Notes: generated by a model not told the origin, from the letters alone. Positions 33,798 through 45,892 are shown, counted from the stretch's first letter. The stretch: 47,075 nt of DNA from Collybiopsis luxurians FD-317 M1 (GCA_000827265.1 KN834820.1:239783-286857), one strand, 5' to 3'. Made by a program: numbers and translations.

Positions 33798-36700
33798 CTA
33801 AGTAAGCCCAGTTTGAGCGATATGTTGTCGGATAATGGCTTCTCCCACTATCCAAAAAAATTAGTCCGGATTCCCAATCAAACAAGCGAGAGAATGAGCA
33901 AGATACTGACCATTAACAATTATACTTTGAGTCGCCTTTATGTCCTACAGTTGTTGGTCAGCACTTTCATCTCTTCTACTCCTTACCAAATTAAATCAAC
34001 AAGTCTTACCAGCATAGACGTGAAATGCTGTACAAAACAAAGAAATGGAAAAAAAATTTGAACGTTTAACATCAGTTCATTGTTTCTTCTGAGGAGAAAG
34101 ATACATACCAAGTACAACGACCGATTTGACACATCTTTCCGCTTATGTACCTGCATAAAATGTGCACGGAAATAACTTGCCACATCGTCGTATTTGTTCG
34201 GGCGGTTTCCGTATGACTGTAGGTAATTGAACAACTGTTAGTGAACTATCCTTCGCAGAAAACGAAGAAATTGGCATAACTCACAGTGATACTGGAAAAC
34301 CCACACCAAATTAGTGCTCAGCTCCACATCGCAAGAACCTATGGGAATCCTGAGTATACGCACTATTTTTGCACCCGTATTCCCGCTTTGAGTTTTGCTT
34401 TCAGAAGATCCGTCTGTAAGAATGAAACAGAGACACGTATCAGCAATTAATCATGGATGGATGATCGAGGGCCAGCGAAGAAAGGACAGCCATAAGTAGC
34501 AGTAGAAATTCGAAACAAGAGTCAAAGAATCACATATAAATCAGTCGGAGTTTAGTAGCTGGGTGTACAGATAGATGGAGGCGCATTGATAGATGATGGG
34601 ACGTTGGTGTCAGCGCAACTCATCAATCTGCCTATGATGTGTCAAGTAACACAAGGCAAAAGGCGCAAAAACGAAGTCGGAGGGTAATGAAGGGGAGGTA
34701 GGTACAGCAGTCGCCACTGCACATAAACTCACCTTATTCAGCATCAGCACCAAATGCGCTTTCTTCAGTAGCTTATTCGAACATATTGCTGTGAATAGCT
34801 GAAGCGAGTCGTCGATCCTAAAAAGAGAACGAGGCAACGAGGCAACGAACAACGGCGCGAAAGAGGTCATCAGCATCAGTATCAATGGAGGTCATCATAA
34901 TCATGATGCGAAGAGAACAGGATAACAATGATGGAGGGAAAACGAAAGCGAAGCAATTCCGGTGTATCAGCGTATCACCGGTGAGAAATCTGGAGCGTCG
35001 AGAAGCATCGAGAATCCAGTGAAGCACGACACGGGAACACGGAAACCCGCGAAGCCGAGCGAAGCACAGGACAAACGAGACAAGGAAAGGTGAAGTGAGG
35101 CGAGGCAGAGCGTAACCGCACAAGAGGGCTCCGGCGGGAAACGGGAAGCTCTCCAAGTAAAGAGATAGTGTCGCACTTGTCATACTCACCTATTGGTTCT
35201 CGGATCCTCATCCAAATACTGATCAAACGCCGATATCGGAGCGAGGAATATTATCGCCGTGGCTGGAAAGGGAGATCCTAGTCAGTTCCTGATTCTCGTG
35301 TCCAAGTAAGGAAATTGAGACAGTAGTACGAGAAAAGAAAAAGTGAGAAACAAACGGAAGAAAGTAGTTAAAATTAAGAAGGGGAAAAACTAAGGAACAG
35401 AAGTGAAGAAACAAAGGGATAAGGGAATGACAATCGTGTAACGGGAAAAGACATTTATGCACAAGGAACAGAACGCACCATCTTCGAAATAAGGTACCCA
35501 CGCATGTCGCTGGCGTCACGAAAAAAGGAGAGATAGGTCTTCAGTTCCAATCAAGCTACTAGAAATACATTCCAGCGAACACACCTGTCCGCGCTACAAA
35601 TACACAGGAACGCAATGTCAGCGAACGAAACGCACATTTGAAACAATTAAGAGAGAAAATTAGGAAGGGGCGAGGAGAAATTTTGACAATAAAAAGGAAA
35701 AAAATCAAAAAATCAAAAAAAGCAGAGAGAAATAACTCACAGCACCACCGACATCGTACAACCTCCAATCATACATAGTTCCGCCCAAGTTGATGGGAAA
35801 TGAATGTTCGATAACGCCGAGCGTTTGTAAGCGCACATTTAGGACATCATCTGTTAACCCGTTAACCCAGTCAGAATAAGTGGATAATTAGACGGTAGGA
35901 ATGAGCAAAAGGAATAAATGATCGCCAATCAATGCCCGAAGAGGGCGGGCGATGAGGGAACGGAGGAAGAGAATGGGGCAATAAATTATACAAATTTGCA
36001 CATGATAAGCGATATGGGGTCAGTCAAAAGTGAGGCGCGGAATGGAATGGAACGGGAACGATATAACGTCACCAAACGCGCATATATTACCGAAAATCAA
36101 AATGGAAGTTTAGGAAGGCTAGAATGGACGGGAGGGAGGAAGGGATGAAACGCCCAACAATGGACCAAGACGGACTGCACTGAAGGAGTGCACGAAAAAT
36201 TATCCGAAATAAACGCGAACACTCACCGACATTGGGTAAATAGTCGGGCTGTGAAATTCGCGCAATGTTGTCCAGGAAGCTAAAGATTGGTGCACCGCCC
36301 GTCGACCAATGAGGATCAAGGTAAAATGAACGGATGATGAGAGCGCAGGACGAATCATAAAGCACCCGAAAAAATCGTTGATGAACAGCAAGAGCCAAAA
36401 ACAGAAATATCCATAACGACAATCATCCAGCGTGGAAAGGGATGAATTCACAAAGATCGACAAATCCCAGGCGCGCACGATGCACAAGATTAACCAAAAG
36501 CAGACGCGGATCGACAAGAGAGGGAGAGAAAGGCGGAACTGAGTCAGTAGTGACTCGACAGGAAGAAATACAGCATAAAAAAGGCACTCACAATGGTGCA
36601 CTTTCTTCAAGCCTGAGTTTCCTCAGGTTCATCATCTGTCGGACGACACCATGAGCCCAAAGTGCCTCTATATCTTCCCTGGCACTGTCCAAGGCCTTTG

Positions 36701-37516
36701 CCACGATTATCGCCACACCCCCTCCGTTACCTCTGAGTCGCCCTCCTTGCCATCCAGCACGGACAAAGACACCCGTGAGCCCTCTCGAAAAGCTCACCCC
36801 ACCCGAAAGTTCCGAGGCCAACGAGTCATGAAGCGCGACAAGCGGTAAAAGCCTTGTTCGAAGCAAGGCAAGCGATTCTGTTTCGGCTGCTGTAGGTCGA
36901 ATAATTTCAGTTGGTCTTAGCTGCTGTTGAGGTGGCGGACGCCTCCGTTCAACTGTAATTTCGTTTGCTCTAGAAGAAGGACCAGGAGCACTGAATTCTC
37001 CATCTGAGTCGTCGTAATCGTCGGGGTCGTCAGTTTGTGAGAATTCATAATCGATTTCGTCAAGCATTGTTTTGACGGCTTTGACAATGTTAAAATGAAC
37101 TACGGGTTTCCATGATGGACGTTCGCGGTCGAGAGACTGAGAAGCGTAGTAGATCTGGAATTGTTTTTGGAGGGTGGATTTGCCTTTTGGGTGAACAGGT
37201 CAGTCGCTGTCCGAATTGACCGGTGTTGAAAAATAAAACCGCGTACCAGACTCTGCCTGACCCAACAGCATTACCTTCACCTGTTTCCGCCTCGCCTCTC
37301 TCTGCCTCTGCTGCTCTTTCTGCAACCCAGTCTGTAAAATGTAAATAAATAAGAGATTTGAATGCTCACCCGAAGTTCTTCGTCGATAAGATTGCTTATT
37401 CTTTGAGATTCTTCGTCATAGAACCTATTCGGTGGCAGTAAAATACCTGATTCAGCCTCAATTGAGGCTGGCGCTGACGAAGAGCGTCCATGAGCGACTG
37501 CTACAGCAGCAGCCAT
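33798..37516 (-). CDS. G-protein alpha subunit, divergent large type, 15 exons
   Basis: Heterotrimeric G-protein alpha subunit, a membrane-associated GTP switch acting downstream of 7TM receptors. Exons (minus): 37370-37516, 37247-37331, 36592-37183, 36227-36279, 35741-35850, 35585-35593, 35479-35509, 35190-35262, 34733-34817, 34364-34413, 34285-34291, 34109-34216, 34010-34027, 33911-33944, 33798-33847. They sum to 1452 nt, 483 codons plus stop, with all phases closing and all introns GT...AG. Motifs: P-loop GQAESGKST at 73-81; switch I VRLQTLGVIEH at about 298-308; G3 DVGGARGQRHAW at 325-336, with Ala where the catalytic Gln usually sits; NKTD at 394-397; G5-like FTSMLDIKATQ at about 452-462. 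A long helical-domain insert (exon 3) includes an acidic and a PQ-rich stretch. The N-terminus MAAAVAVAHG lacks the MGxxxS myristoylation signal. Several introns exceed 300 nt. Confidence 0.93.
34285..34291 (-). other. 7-nt micro-exon of the G-alpha gene
   Basis: TATCACT (minus), flanked by TTTTCCAG and GTGAGTTA, supplies the last base of a Tyr codon plus Ile-Thr. It links ...GIRVQKY to SYGNRPNKY as in related G-alphas. Without it the frame is lost. Confidence 0.85.
35585..35593 (-). other. 9-nt micro-exon of the G-alpha gene
   Basis: CGCGGACAG (minus) encodes Arg-Gly-Gln inside switch II. It is flanked by ...TTTGTAG and GTGTGTT. It joins in phase 0 between DVGGA and RHAWVPYF, restoring the expected G3 region. 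Confidence 0.85.
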
Positions 37517-38540
37517 TTCTTGGCTCTGTTTCTAGATGGTGATGGTTTGTGGAAGAATGGGGGAATTATGGCGGAGGTAAATAGATGATTGAGGATGGGA
37601 ACAGCAATATAAATATATACTCGCACAGGTACCACCAATTCAATTCTTCTTTAGCACAGGATCCGGCCAGCCGTACAGCTATTGATCATCCATCATTGTC
37701 ATCAACAGCCAGCACTCTGAGTTCGTCGACCTCAGCGATGACGGTATTGGGGAGGGGAAAAAAAAAACATTATGAGCGCACGTGTCCTCTTCAGGTTCTC
37801 ACTCTCACCACCTTCTCCATTCCCATATCTAACCAAGGTGAGTTGGAACGGAAATACATAAAAACGTAGACCGTGATCTGTCCCATTGACAACGGACTTT
37901 AGAATCGGATCTATTCTCGAGAGTTCGAGGCGCATATACTAATAGCTGTCAGTTTCGTTTGTAAAGTCCTTCTAACTGTTCGTATCGGTTACAACAACAA
38001 ACAGTGAAAGGCAGGTACTTTCCATCGGCAACGGTCAAATCTCGACTGTTCGTAGCGCCCATTACTTAAAGAGAGGCTTCCACTGTGCACTGATTCTTTT
38101 GATCGCCCGGCTTTGACCGATAGACTACTCCCAACCATCCACGTCGTTGCTGGAACAAATGAACAGAGGCGAAAGGGTATTCCAGTTCAGCTATTTCCTT
38201 ACGAGGCACCACATACACGCAGTCCGCCGTTAGCTTTCGAGCCTTCAGCTGACTTGATTTTGACGATTCGTTGTGCGGGTCTGACTCACTCTTGCACGAT
38301 GAGACAGCAAGTGAAGAAAAAGTCTTACTCCCACATGCATCCCTTTTGCCCGTACGTACGGACATGCACATCCCCATCTTTGGACTTCACACCTTTTCAT
38401 TTCGCCAAATTACCTCAAATCATCAATGGTATCTTCATAACCGTTCCCGTCCCCGTCTCCCTCTCCACAATCTTGACGCCTCACACCGATGCCGTTTAGA
38501 TTTCACTGCTCAACGAAGGATTGTGATGATACGATAGTCC
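37517..38540 (-). other. possible small minus-strand gene (about 38377-37650), unassigned
   Basis: Minus-strand frames at 38377-38066 (103 codons, ending CTVEASL) and at 37935-37732 (MRLELSRIDPILKSVVNGTD, then HGLRFYVFPFQLTLV) look coding in composition. They could be exons of one gene joined across 38060-37935. An ATG at 38058 opens MGATNSRDLTVADGK in the frame of the first. I cannot make the splice phases agree for one model and do not recognise the family. The 5' flank of the G-alpha gene overlaps this region. Confidence 0.3.
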
Positions 38541-40148
38541 CTTTGGAGCACGGCTAACCGCTCTCAACATAGCTTTAATCGGTACATAGCTCGAGTTTCA
38601 AACTCAATCAAGGTCTCGTAAGGTATCTACCCCCGACTCGAGCGCTAACGCTTATTCGCTCAAAACTGCTGCCATCCTTTTCTCAAGCTGGGCTATTGCT
38701 CTCCTTATCATGGACTCTTATATCCGCCGAGTCCAACAGACCTTCCAGTCACACACGGGAAAAAGAAACAAACGAAAAAAGAAGTAAAGAAAATCCAAAT
38801 AACGACCCTGTGGCGTCCTATGAATGATGATCATGCCAAGCTCTAATAAGCTATATGTAGCGACCATAACCTGACGTGCGTACATCTTAAAATACATTAG
38901 TACCTCAATTTACGATTCCACAAACCTGGTTATAAGTACTCGTGGATGATGATAAACTCCCGGCATTGCAGGGGACAATGCCTTTACGTTGTACTTATCC
39001 TGTTGTGACTTCACGACAAGGAAAGATACGGAGATGGTGGCTTGCAACCTCTCTTGAACGAGCTATTCACATCATAATGGAGCTGGAGCAATAATGGAAC
39101 ACGATCATGATCTACGATGATCTTCTCCCTGTCCATCTAAGACCTCGTTCATTTATAATGATATGTACATACGAAAAAGTATTCAAAACAATCAAATGTT
39201 CTTCAAGCATTGAATCTTCTGATATGGTAACTTTGTATAAAACACAAACCATGTACTCCGTATTCCCCCTCCTCGATCAATCAAAAGCGTAGTCTGCAAT
39301 GCAACCGTCGCCCATCACATACCACCAGATGCGTTTCTTTTTCGGATCTTTGCAAATCTCATATCTTTCCCTTCACCTCTTTTTCAAGTATTCCTGCTCA
39401 CTTCTGATCACAAACACGAAGTACAGCATACTTGCGCGGTGACCATGACAACGAAGCATAGGCTTGCACAGCGTTTAATTATTCCCTACCCCTCCCTCCT
39501 AGCTAATCCAGGCTACTGCCTCCTCATCTCCAATCACGCTCGTGCATACGATTATGAACCAGAATACAGCTCAACTGTACCAATTCCTCGAACTCGAACC
39601 TGAAATTCACATCGTATCGTGATCATTCATCGCCATCCGCCACGTAGTCAGGGCTCAGGAGTCAAGCTTTTGCCTTTTGCCTTTCTTCGAAGTTGAATGA
39701 TCAGAAAAAGAGCTCCATGGCATACGTGGTATTTCGCGTTTTCCCATCAACACAAGTACTGGGCTCGGCAGGTCCACTTATCATCATCATCGCAACTGCA
39801 AATTTACAAGAGACTCTGGCGTAGTACCTACCGCTAACCATGCTTGACGAAGGTGACCGTCGACCTCTGTTATTGAAGCGGGGACATAAGTACTCCGACC
39901 GACTAGCCAACTGCATTAAAGACCACTGCGATGGTTCAAATTGGCACTTTGCAAAATGCCACCGACTGTAGGATGAAACTCGTCCGTCACATTGGGCACA
40001 GTCTGTCAAAATTCACAACACTCAATCCGCTCATAAGTTACTTTTGCCGGGATAAATGTTAATTTGCAGGTGTAACTTAGAGTACATAACGAGTGCTCAG
40101 TACACAGATATTACTACCTTGGATAGATTTACGGTTAAGAAAAGCATT
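38541..40148. other. intergenic, no gene seen
   Basis: About 1.6 kb of normal-CpG DNA with no long frame and no recognised motif. Pyrimidine-rich stretches occur near 39330-39520. It should contain the 3' flank of the minus-strand surface-protein gene at its right end. Confidence 0.4.
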
Positions 40149-41665
40149 TCAATTGACCGCAGAGTAATTTGGAGGCCCTTCACTACTGTTCGAATTATCG
40201 ACTTCACTCCATTCCTCCCCTGTCCTCACTCGGCCCTCAGGATCTGCAAATATCATTGCATGCTGTCCTTTGTGATTTGAAGCACTAGATCCAGAATCTT
40301 CGCTAAGGCGGTCAATATATCCGGCTTTTGATGCCCACCAAGGAAGAGACTCAAGGCTTTTCATGAGTGATATCGGACGTATTCTTCTTCCAGGAGATGT
40401 GTTGAGCCTAGGAAAAGGATAAATGTGGGGTCTCTCTGATGCTATACTATTATAAGACGCGCTTGCTCAATATGAAAACGAGCTGAGACTTACAATGAAT
40501 GTTATTTCTGCTGGTCCTTCTCTTCCAATAGACAACAAACAGAAAAGCGGAGATTGCCAATACTCCGCCAACTACGGCACCTATGATTGCTCCGATATGT
40601 GAGAGATGGAGTAGCGATGGGGCAGCCGATGTTGATTGAGAATGAGGTAATGAAACGGTTGCTGATGTGGTGGAAGCGCTCGATGATGACGATGTGAAGT
40701 TTGGTTTGGTTGCAAGAGAATCAAATGAAGGCTTGTAAGTCAAAAAATCAAAAATAAACATCTGGTTTCCCAATGACTGAGTGACATTTATGAGCAGAGT
40801 ATGACTGCCTGCCGTAAGATTTGTTGCAGAGAAAAATTGATAGTTCTGTGTCTTTTGCAGCGGAACATTACCAGCAGGTACAATGATATCTTTCGAGGTT
40901 GTCTGATTATCCAAAGTAAAGTCCAGCGAGATGCTCCCTGTAGCAGTCCAGTCAAAGACTCCGTATACACTGAGGCTAGTACCTGGCTATCCAGTTAGAC
41001 TATAGTGATCAAAAGTAAGATCTGAAAGAATCACCAGCAAACATAAATTTCAATCCATTGCCCACTGTCCTTGTCTTATGTGTTCCATTCCCTAATGGAA
41101 AGCCATCCACACATCCATCGAAGCATACCATGACTTCATTGGTTGTAGTATTCCACCCATCACCCTCATAAATTAATTCCTGGTCAGTATCATCGATAAC
41201 AATTGTGCTTCCTTCCAAAGGAGTCGTCATCCCGGGTGTAATGAGTGTATAATCCAGGTCGACCACAATGCTGGACAGGCTTACAATATGTAGGCCGTCA
41301 GTGAGGGTTGGAGTTTGATACCATTGAGTGTATAGCTGTGTCGGACCTGCATCTGGGAAGGTGCAGTTATATGGTTCATTGGAGTCAATGCTGGTCAAAA
41401 ACCATATTGGGGAATTTGTGGAAGACGGGGTATTCCCGATAAATGATATAGAGGTTCCTGCTGGTTCAATTCACTGAACTCAGAGAATAATTTCACAAAT
41501 TGATCAAGCCTGGTAGAACGAACCTTGAAAGGACACAACCAGATCACTCGGAGTTTTCGTCACTGTTGTACTATTATACATCCAACCCACTGGAAAGGAT
41601 AGAGCCATCCAATCACCGCCAGTAAAAGATGACCTCATGTTACTACTGTCGAGTAAGAGCCACAT
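40149..41665 (-). CDS. single-pass cell-surface glycoprotein, paralogue 1
   Basis: Exons (minus): 41524-41665, 41035-41460, 40494-40982, 40149-40441 (449 codons plus stop; introns 63, 52 and 52 nt, all phase 1). The ectodomain has many N-glycosylation sequons (NCT, NGT, NLT, NVT), the motif IDDTDQELIYEG and two similar halves (VSFQAGTSISFIG and LKFMFAGTSLSVYGVFDW), a layout common in Agaricomycete surface proteins of unknown ligand. A Ser/Thr-rich stalk leads to one transmembrane helix (IGAIIGAVVGGVLAISAFLF) with a KRR stop-transfer, then a cytoplasmic tail of about 105 residues with WW and PPNY. The start MWLLLDSSNM is the first ATG in frame and is not a convincing signal peptide, so an upstream signal-peptide exon is likely missing from the model. 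Confidence 0.8.
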
Positions 41666-42546
41666 CTTCCAAAGATATAGAGAAGTGAGAAACTTCTTGT
41701 GTTGAGCTTGGGATATTTGAGCCTCAGAAGGTACACGGAAAGGCAATGTATAAGATTTCGGGGCTCATTATGGACGCAAAATCTATCCGGCAAAACTGCT
41801 ATTACTCTCAGTTGAGTCACCTGGGTGAAGTTCGCTCACCATACCAGGCAAGCAATGTTATGTAGTTGCGTATTGATAGGGATATCCCTATGCATGCAAT
41901 GATCACACGACCCATTAATCAAAAAATTGAAACATTTCCTGAGGTTCGAGTATGAGGTTGCATCTCGAGTGAGCAAGCATTAGGCAATGAATGCTGTCTT
42001 GGCGAGTCGCGACCTGTTGTGCAGCACTGGCTCCATCGGTAATTCGGTCTTTACTCTATTTCAGCAGTTCAAACAGATGGTGAACGACAACTGTGAGTTG
42101 GGCTGAGCATCTCTGACTTCTTCCCCTGGGAAGATCCGTGAAGTCGGTTCCAATCAAGCGAGAGTTCGACAAGTTTGTTTATTTGAAGGTTCAATTAAGC
42201 TACGAATGAGCTGCAACTAAGCTACGGTAAATGAATGGTCCAAGGGAGAATAAACTCATTCAGGCAGCTTGCTACATTTAGCCATCTTACGTGTAACGTT
42301 AGGATAAGATATGGTACGCTGAGAACCCGACAAGGTTGTCAGACTTTTTAAAGTAGTTCATTCTTTCTCGTCCATCCACAAAGCTACTTTAAACACCACA
42401 GTGCTTCACAGATACTTCATATACACAGGCCGCCACAGCAGTTGGATTAGTTCATAGAGAATTGAATTGAATCTAGACATAATCAACAGGGATAAGGCTA
42501 ACCACCAGTATAGAGTGTTTTTCCCGAGTTCCCATAGTGATATTTC
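41666..42546. other. spacer between the two surface-protein paralogues
   Basis: The 5' flank of paralogue 1, which may contain an unrecognised signal-peptide exon, and the 3' flank of paralogue 2. No other feature is supported. Confidence 0.4.
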
Positions 42547-44047
42547 TCAACAACCTGAACAATAATCTGGGGGCGCTTCACTAGTTGAATGATATACTAC
42601 CCTACTCTGCTCCTCATTCCTCATTTGAACTCCGGTGTCTGCAGTTGTCAATGTGTGCTGGACTTTGCTGTACTTTGTAGCCAGGGGTCCTGTTTGTCCG
42701 CTCATACTCCTTGCCTGACGAGGATCAGAATCAAGCCTTCTCATTACAGATACCGGCGAGGTCTTGGTTGTTTGGGTAGGTGTTTCAAGGGTGAAAGGTT
42801 CAATATGTGATCTCTCTAATACTACCCTTTTGTTAGGTGTAGTCGCTCAGAAGAAGAACAAGTAGGACTTACAATAAACCTCGTTTCCACTGGTCCTTCT
42901 CTTCCAGCATACAAAACACAGAATGGCGGAGAATGCTAAGGCTCCGCCGACTGTGGCTCCAATGATTGCCCCGATATGTTGTGAGTTGTGGTGAGGGTTT
43001 GTAGCAGTTGACGTCACAGTCGATTGAGTAATTGGTAAAGAAATTGTGGATGGGGTTTCCAAAGGGGATGAAGTAAAGTTTGGTTTAGTTGCAAGGGAAT
43101 CAAATGAAGGCTGGTAAGTCAAAAAGTCAAAGATAAATGTCTGGCTTCCCAGCGACTGGGTAACATTTATGAACAGAGTATGGTTGCCTGCTGTAAGATT
43201 TGTTGCAGAGAAAAATTGATAGTTCTGTGTCTCTCGCGGTGGGTTATTGCCAGCAGGGACAATGACATCTTTTGAGGTTGTCTGATCATCCAGTGTGAAG
43301 TCAAGTGAGACACTCCCTGTTCCAGTTCAGTCAAAGACACCATATACATTGATACTAGTCCCTGTCAATATAATCAGACTGCTTTTGATTGAATTAGATT
43401 CAAAAGAAGGATCACCAGCAAACATAAATTTCAATCCATCTCCAACTGTCCTTGTCCTGTGTGTTCCATTCCCTAATGGCAAGCCATCCACACATCCATC
43501 ATAGCATACCATGACTTCATTGGTTGTAATGTTCCACCCATTACCCTCGTACACTAATTCCTGGTCAGTATCATCGATAACAAGTGTGCTTCCTTCCAAA
43601 GGAGTCGTCATCCCGGGTGTAATGAGTGTATAATCCAGGTCAACCACAATGCTGGACAGGTTTACAATATGTAGGCCATCAGTGAGGGTTGGAGTTTGAT
43701 ACCATTGAGTGTATAGCTGTGTCGGACCTGCATCTGGGAAGGTGCAGTTATATGGTTCATTGGAGTCAATACTGGCCAAAAACCACATTGGGGAATTTGT
43801 GGAAGACGGGGTGTTTCCGACAAATGATACTGAGGTTCCTGCTGGGCCCAATTCAATGAACTCAGAGAATAATTTCACAAATTGATCAAGCCTGGTAGAA
43901 CAAACCTTGAAAGGACACAATCAAGTTACCCAGAGTTCCCGTCACCATTGTACTATTATACATCCAACCCACTGGAAAGGATAGAGCCATCCAATCACCA
44001 CCAGTAAAAGATGAGCTCATGTCACTACTATCGAGTAGGAGCCACAT
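42547..44047 (-). pseudogene. cell-surface glycoprotein, paralogue 2, TGA in ectodomain
   Basis: Exons mirror paralogue 1 exactly: 43906-44047, 43416-43841, 42873-43361, 42547-42821 (exon 2 is 426 nt and exon 3 is 489 nt in both). The ectodomain is roughly 85-90% identical by eye. A TGA at 43327-43329 replaces the Trp codon in VYGVFDW, so the reading frame stops before the stalk and membrane segment. The rest, including transmembrane IGAIIGATVGGALAFSAI and a 91-codon tail (IEPFTLETPTQTTKTSP...), is open. The tail is unrelated or very diverged from that of paralogue 1. It could yield a truncated, secreted ectodomain if translated, or be a recent pseudogene. As for paralogue 1, the true 5' end is uncertain. 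Confidence 0.8.
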
Positions 44048-44995
44048 CTTCAATTTTCATAGGCAAGTGAGCAGCATTTTGCATTGAACTTGGGATATTT
44101 GAGTATACAGAAATGCGGAAGCAATGTGCAGGATCACAGAACTCGCAGTGATCCATCAAATGAATCAATCAAGAATGACCATCGTGGTGTCGCTCAGTTG
44201 AGGGTGGCTGAAAGGAGTTCGGCATAACAAGGGACTCCTGGGGACCATGAGTGCATATTTTCACTCTGCAGCTCGACTGAGCAAGAACCAAATTATCTTT
44301 AGACACGGTCTGGTAGTGGTGCTGAACAATTGAATAGTCTTAACTCCCCTGAATCTATCATTTGAAGTTTCAAGAAATTGTTGATCACAAAGGATGAATA
44401 GGCCCAAACAACCACCAGATCAGACGTTCATTGCAAGTTGCAACTAACAGCAAAAGTTGGAGCTCCTGGGGCCAATTAACCAAACCTACAAAACAGCATT
44501 GGGTGCCAACTGTCTCGATGCAATACCTTTGTGAAGGATGGGAACGAGCTCACAACTGACTCTCGACCCCGCCGCTGATATTCCTTGCCCTATAGAAACA
44601 AGGTTTAGGCGTTGTTTACACCGGCGACTATAGCATAAGCGCACATCAGTAGAAACATCTGGATCGAGATGCAAGTCATCGACGCCTAGCGAGAAGAGAA
44701 AAGAAGACTCATTTTGAGGCCAGGTATGTGGAATAGCGTGCCCATACCAGGAAGGATAAAGTGTTCTACTTAACCTCTGAAAGAGAATCGCCAGTGGTCA
44801 GCCGACCTTACTATAATTCGGATCGGGGGATGTCATATTAGCGGTTCCTATGACATCATGAGGGTTGGGGCCTCTCGGAGCCCGGCAGGCAACTGGCTCA
44901 AGTTTTGAATGGCGGCTACCGTCAGCCGCGAAATCGGCCAATATGTCATTTTTAAAAAAATTGGCCTAGGTTTTCTTGACGAGCTGTAAGTTCAT
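44048..44995. other. intergenic, no gene seen
   Basis: The 5' flank of paralogue 2 and further non-coding DNA. A short perfect hairpin (GCGGCT...AGCCGC) lies near 44911-44928. No other feature is supported. Confidence 0.4.
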
Positions 44996-45226
44996 CACAG
45001 CTATTCACGGATTTGTAGCATTGTTTTTGAAAAATGCCCCTTAGTGATCGTGTTTGGATCGTGTTTACCTACAAACAAACTACTAATTCATTGTTCCATC
45101 GATCCCAGGACAACTGTGCATTTGACGGCATCCTCATGGAGCAATGATTAGTAGTTTGTTTGTAGGTAAACACAATCATTAAGGTGCATTTTTGAAAGCA
45201 ATGCTTCAAATTTATGAACAGCTGCA
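44996..45226. mobile_element. MITE-like element with arms of about 100 and 90 bp
   Basis: The left arm (44996-45098) and right arm (45137-45226) are inverted copies sharing GTGTTTACCTACAAACAAAC and AGCATTG-TTT-GAAAAATGC. The central spacer is about 38 bp. The left arm has an extra near-tandem GATCGTGTTTG duplication. Short, non-coding, with terminal inverted repeats: a miniature inverted-repeat element. The ends are approximate and no target duplication is certain. Confidence 0.7.
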
Positions 45227-45892
45227 AGTCACTAGTCGCTTTCTACGGCTGGCGTAAGAGCAATAGTAGGTTCAGCAATAAATGCTTCCACGCATTTTGA
45301 ATGCTATTTGGGCCAAGATTTTGGGCTAAGATTTTCGAATCCAAGACAAAGTTTTATTTGAGACAGTGTTGAAGGGTTGAAGCAAAATCATTTAGTCTAA
45401 GATGGGTCCCGCTCTACCATTTACGGAAAGCCCATGCCGTATTCTTGCGACGATTCAAGCCGTAGCGTTCGATTTGAGCAATGTGATGAACAACGGACTT
45501 AACTTGATTGTTGAACCGCTTGAAGTGCTTATAAGCTCCCTCGATAAGGTTTTCGAGCCTATACTGGATCCAGAGTTTCCAAGCGTATAGCCGAATCGCT
45601 TCCGTGTTTGCATGTTGGTCGCCTGCTTTTAAGACCAGTGGACAAAAAGGACAATCGCCCCTCATGACGACGGAGAACTGCATGGATCGAAAGGAAAGGG
45701 CCAGTGAAAGAGAGATCCTGCTTTCGAGCGAGGAAGTGGAGTAGACTAGTCGATATTCCGCCCCAAGACCGAAAACGAAATGTACCCTACCTTTTCTTAC
45801 GTCTTTCAGTGAAGACTCGCAGCTTGAAGAAAACGGAGAGGTCACTTAATACGTTATACCATGACTAGGACTAACGGAGAAGTGTTTGTATC
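45227..45892. other. intergenic; weak minus-strand frame at 45845-45414
   Basis: A minus-strand frame of 143 codons is open (its first ATG gives MQFSVVMRGDCPFCPLVLKA), with a CPFC pair and a basic C-terminus. No family is recognised, and neither splice sites nor a partner exon are evident. It may be chance or a remnant. Confidence 0.3.

Noticed and set aside
34818..36610. Many minus-strand frames of 60-136 codons
   Set aside because: They lie in introns of the G-alpha gene or read its exons in the wrong frame; the correct spliced frame explains the coding signal.
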